This document shows positions 63,011 through 64,000 of a stretch of 64,000 bases of DNA, piece after piece. The DNA lies in assembly GCA_017848115.1 (NCBI GenBank), contig JAGAKZ010000011.1:62001-126000 (forward strand). Reading direction: 5' to 3'. Each line of letters starts with the position of its first letter. The stretch's first letter is position 1. The notes under the pieces are model-generated. The model saw only the letters and a list, made by a program, of their open reading frames with translations. It made no database searches and was not told the origin of the DNA. Source of the stretch: Oscillospiraceae bacterium. GTDB taxonomy: Bacteria; Bacillota; Clostridia; Oscillospirales; Ruminococcaceae. The position numbers were made by a program, and so were the translations under genes.

Positions 63011-63529
63011 ATGAATTCATATGACATCTACAAACAGGCAAATAATCTTATGATGAAATACGGCACAACCGACCCGGTAAAACTTGCACGCAGTATGGGG
63101 ATCATGCTCTATAATGAAGATTCACTTGAAAACCTTCTGGGTATGTACACTTACCGCTGGAAACACCGCATTATCATTATGAACCCTAACATAAACGACA
63201 CTCTTTATAAAATGGTAGTCGCTCACGAAATAGGTCACGACCAGCGCCATCGTTTGCTTGCAGGAGACGGAATGAAAGAGTTTGAACTCTTCAATATGAC
63301 CGATATAACAGAATATGAGGCCAATGCATTTGCTTCCCACTTACTTATGAATGAAACTGACATGACCGAACTTTTTAAAGAAGGATACGATATTGCAACC
63401 ACTGCAAAAATGCTCAATGTAAATATAAATCTGCTTCTGATAAAAATTCAGGAAATGAACCGTCTGGGAATGAACTTCAAAATCCCCTTTGACCCTGATC
63501 CTAATTTTTTCAGAAAAACCCGATACTGA
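63011..63529 (+). CDS. ImmA/IrrE family metallopeptidase
   Basis: The 172-residue protein has the zinc motif HEIGH (His72, Glu73, His76) and a downstream EYEANAFASHLLM with the likely third ligand Glu103, as in ImmA/IrrE proteases. It presumably cleaves the XRE protein encoded immediately upstream and so derepresses the operon. Coupling is tight on both sides: three bases from the XRE stop and nine bases to the polymerase start. Confidence 0.92.
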   Translation: MNSYDIYKQANNLMMKYGTTDPVKLARSMGIMLYNEDSLENLLGMYTYRWKHRIIIMNPNINDTLYKMVVAHEIGHDQRHRLLAGDGMKEFELFNMTDITEYEANAFASHLLMNETDMTELFKEGYDIATTAKMLNVNINLLLIKIQEMNRLGMNFKIPFDPDPNFFRKTRY

Positions 63530-63538
63530 GGAAAAGTT

Positions 63539-64000
63539 ATGCCTTCATATGTTGCGATAGATTTAAAAAGTTTCTATGCCTCGGTAGAATGTGTAGAACG
63601 CAGACTTGATCCTCTTACGACAAATCTTGTGGTAGCTGACCCTGAAAGAACAGAAAAAACAATATGCCTTGCCGTAACTCCGTCTTTAAAATCATTCAAT
63701 ATTTCCGGAAGAGCAAGACTTTTTGAAGTGGTACAGCGTGTAAAAACAATTAATTATGAACGAATTAAAAAAGCACCATTTCACAGATTCAGCGGAAAAT
63801 CATATATATCAACCGAACTTGATGCTGATCCGTCACTGGAACTTGATTACATAATAGCACCGCCACAAATGGCACTATACATGAAAATAAGTCTGGATAT
63901 ATACAAAATCTATCTTAAATATATCGCCCCTGAAGATATCCACGTTTATTCTGTTGATGAAGTTTTTATAGACGTTACAAACTATCTTAGAATATATAAA
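63539..64000 (+). CDS. Y-family (UmuC/DinB-like) DNA polymerase, cut by window end
   Basis: From ATG 63539 (GAGGAAAAG site) 154 codons are visible. The N-terminus MPSYVAIDLKSFYASVE carries the first catalytic Asp (D8) and the steric-gate region, and YSVDEVFIDV carries the D140/E141 pair of Y-family palm domains. A segment resembling the UmuC/UvrX subgroup (SGRARLFEV) lies between. It performs translesion synthesis. Placement behind an XRE repressor and its protease implies damage-inducible expression. Confidence 0.93.
   Translation, partial: MPSYVAIDLKSFYASVECVERRLDPLTTNLVVADPERTEKTICLAVTPSLKSFNISGRARLFEVVQRVKTINYERIKKAPFHRFSGKSYISTELDADPSLELDYIIAPPQMALYMKISLDIYKIYLKYIAPEDIHVYSVDEVFIDVTNYLRIYK

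Noticed and set aside
1-64000. tRNA or rRNA genes
   Set aside because: I looked through the intergenic regions for GTTC-type T-loops and conserved rRNA blocks and found none convincing.

Overview
The window is AT-rich DNA from a low-GC Gram-positive anaerobe of the Ruminococcus / Oscillospiraceae type. I infer this from four secreted proteins with type I dockerin-like repeats, long Thr-rich linkers, BspA-like leucine-rich repeats, GGAGG ribosome sites often paired with TTG starts, aconitase and isocitrate dehydrogenase beside rex, AddAB recombination and a lysine riboswitch. The species is not identified. I see no rRNA, tRNA, CRISPR array or intact insertion sequence.

Layout. 1-2.5 kb: two sugar-type ABC permeases followed by a truncated HlyD-like adaptor (minus strand). 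2.8-6.8 kb: a Na/Pi cotransporter with a PhoU tail, a shortened DUF368 protein and a KdpDE-like two-component pair. 6.9-18.1 kb: addB, a NatAB-like ABC exporter, tex and an ABC-F ATPase. 18.2-19.6 kb: a YoeB/RelB toxin-antitoxin pair and a small orphan gene, sharing a direct repeat. 19.7-37.6 kb: a secreted-protein region with two paralogous lectins (half dockerin, SH3-like repeats, ricin domain), a C39 peptidase, metF, a double GNAT enzyme, a lysozyme-like dockerin protein, an LRR dockerin protein, an SGNH hydrolase, an ECF sigma factor with its anti-sigma-like partner, and a very large LRR-dockerin-PstS-like protein.

38-42.4 kb: the asd-dapA-dapB lysine operon behind a lysine riboswitch, then an Rpn nuclease gene carrying an internal start. 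42.5-48.4 kb: queA-tgt (queuosine), a class A penicillin-binding protein and an rRNA methyltransferase. 48.5-53.2 kb: a sugar-binding-type GGDEF protein, a degenerate PilT and a zinc-ribbon/SH3 membrane protein. 53.3-57.3 kb: acn-icd-rex with a Rex-like operator on the promoter. 57.4-62.2 kb: a guanylate-kinase-like protein, a small membrane protein and addA. 62.5-64 kb: an XRE repressor, an ImmA/IrrE protease and a Y-family polymerase cut by the window end.

The most interesting unit is the 31.6-37.6 kb sigma locus. The extracytoplasmic part of the anti-sigma-like protein and the C-terminal part of the neighbouring giant secreted protein carry the same RsiV-like (DUF3298-like) domain, which suggests a secreted scaffold or decoy that communicates with the sigma pathway. 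Other strong candidates are the Rpn gene-within-gene toxin-antitoxin, the XRE/ImmA/polymerase module with two matched operators, and a pseudoknot-forming leader before queA.
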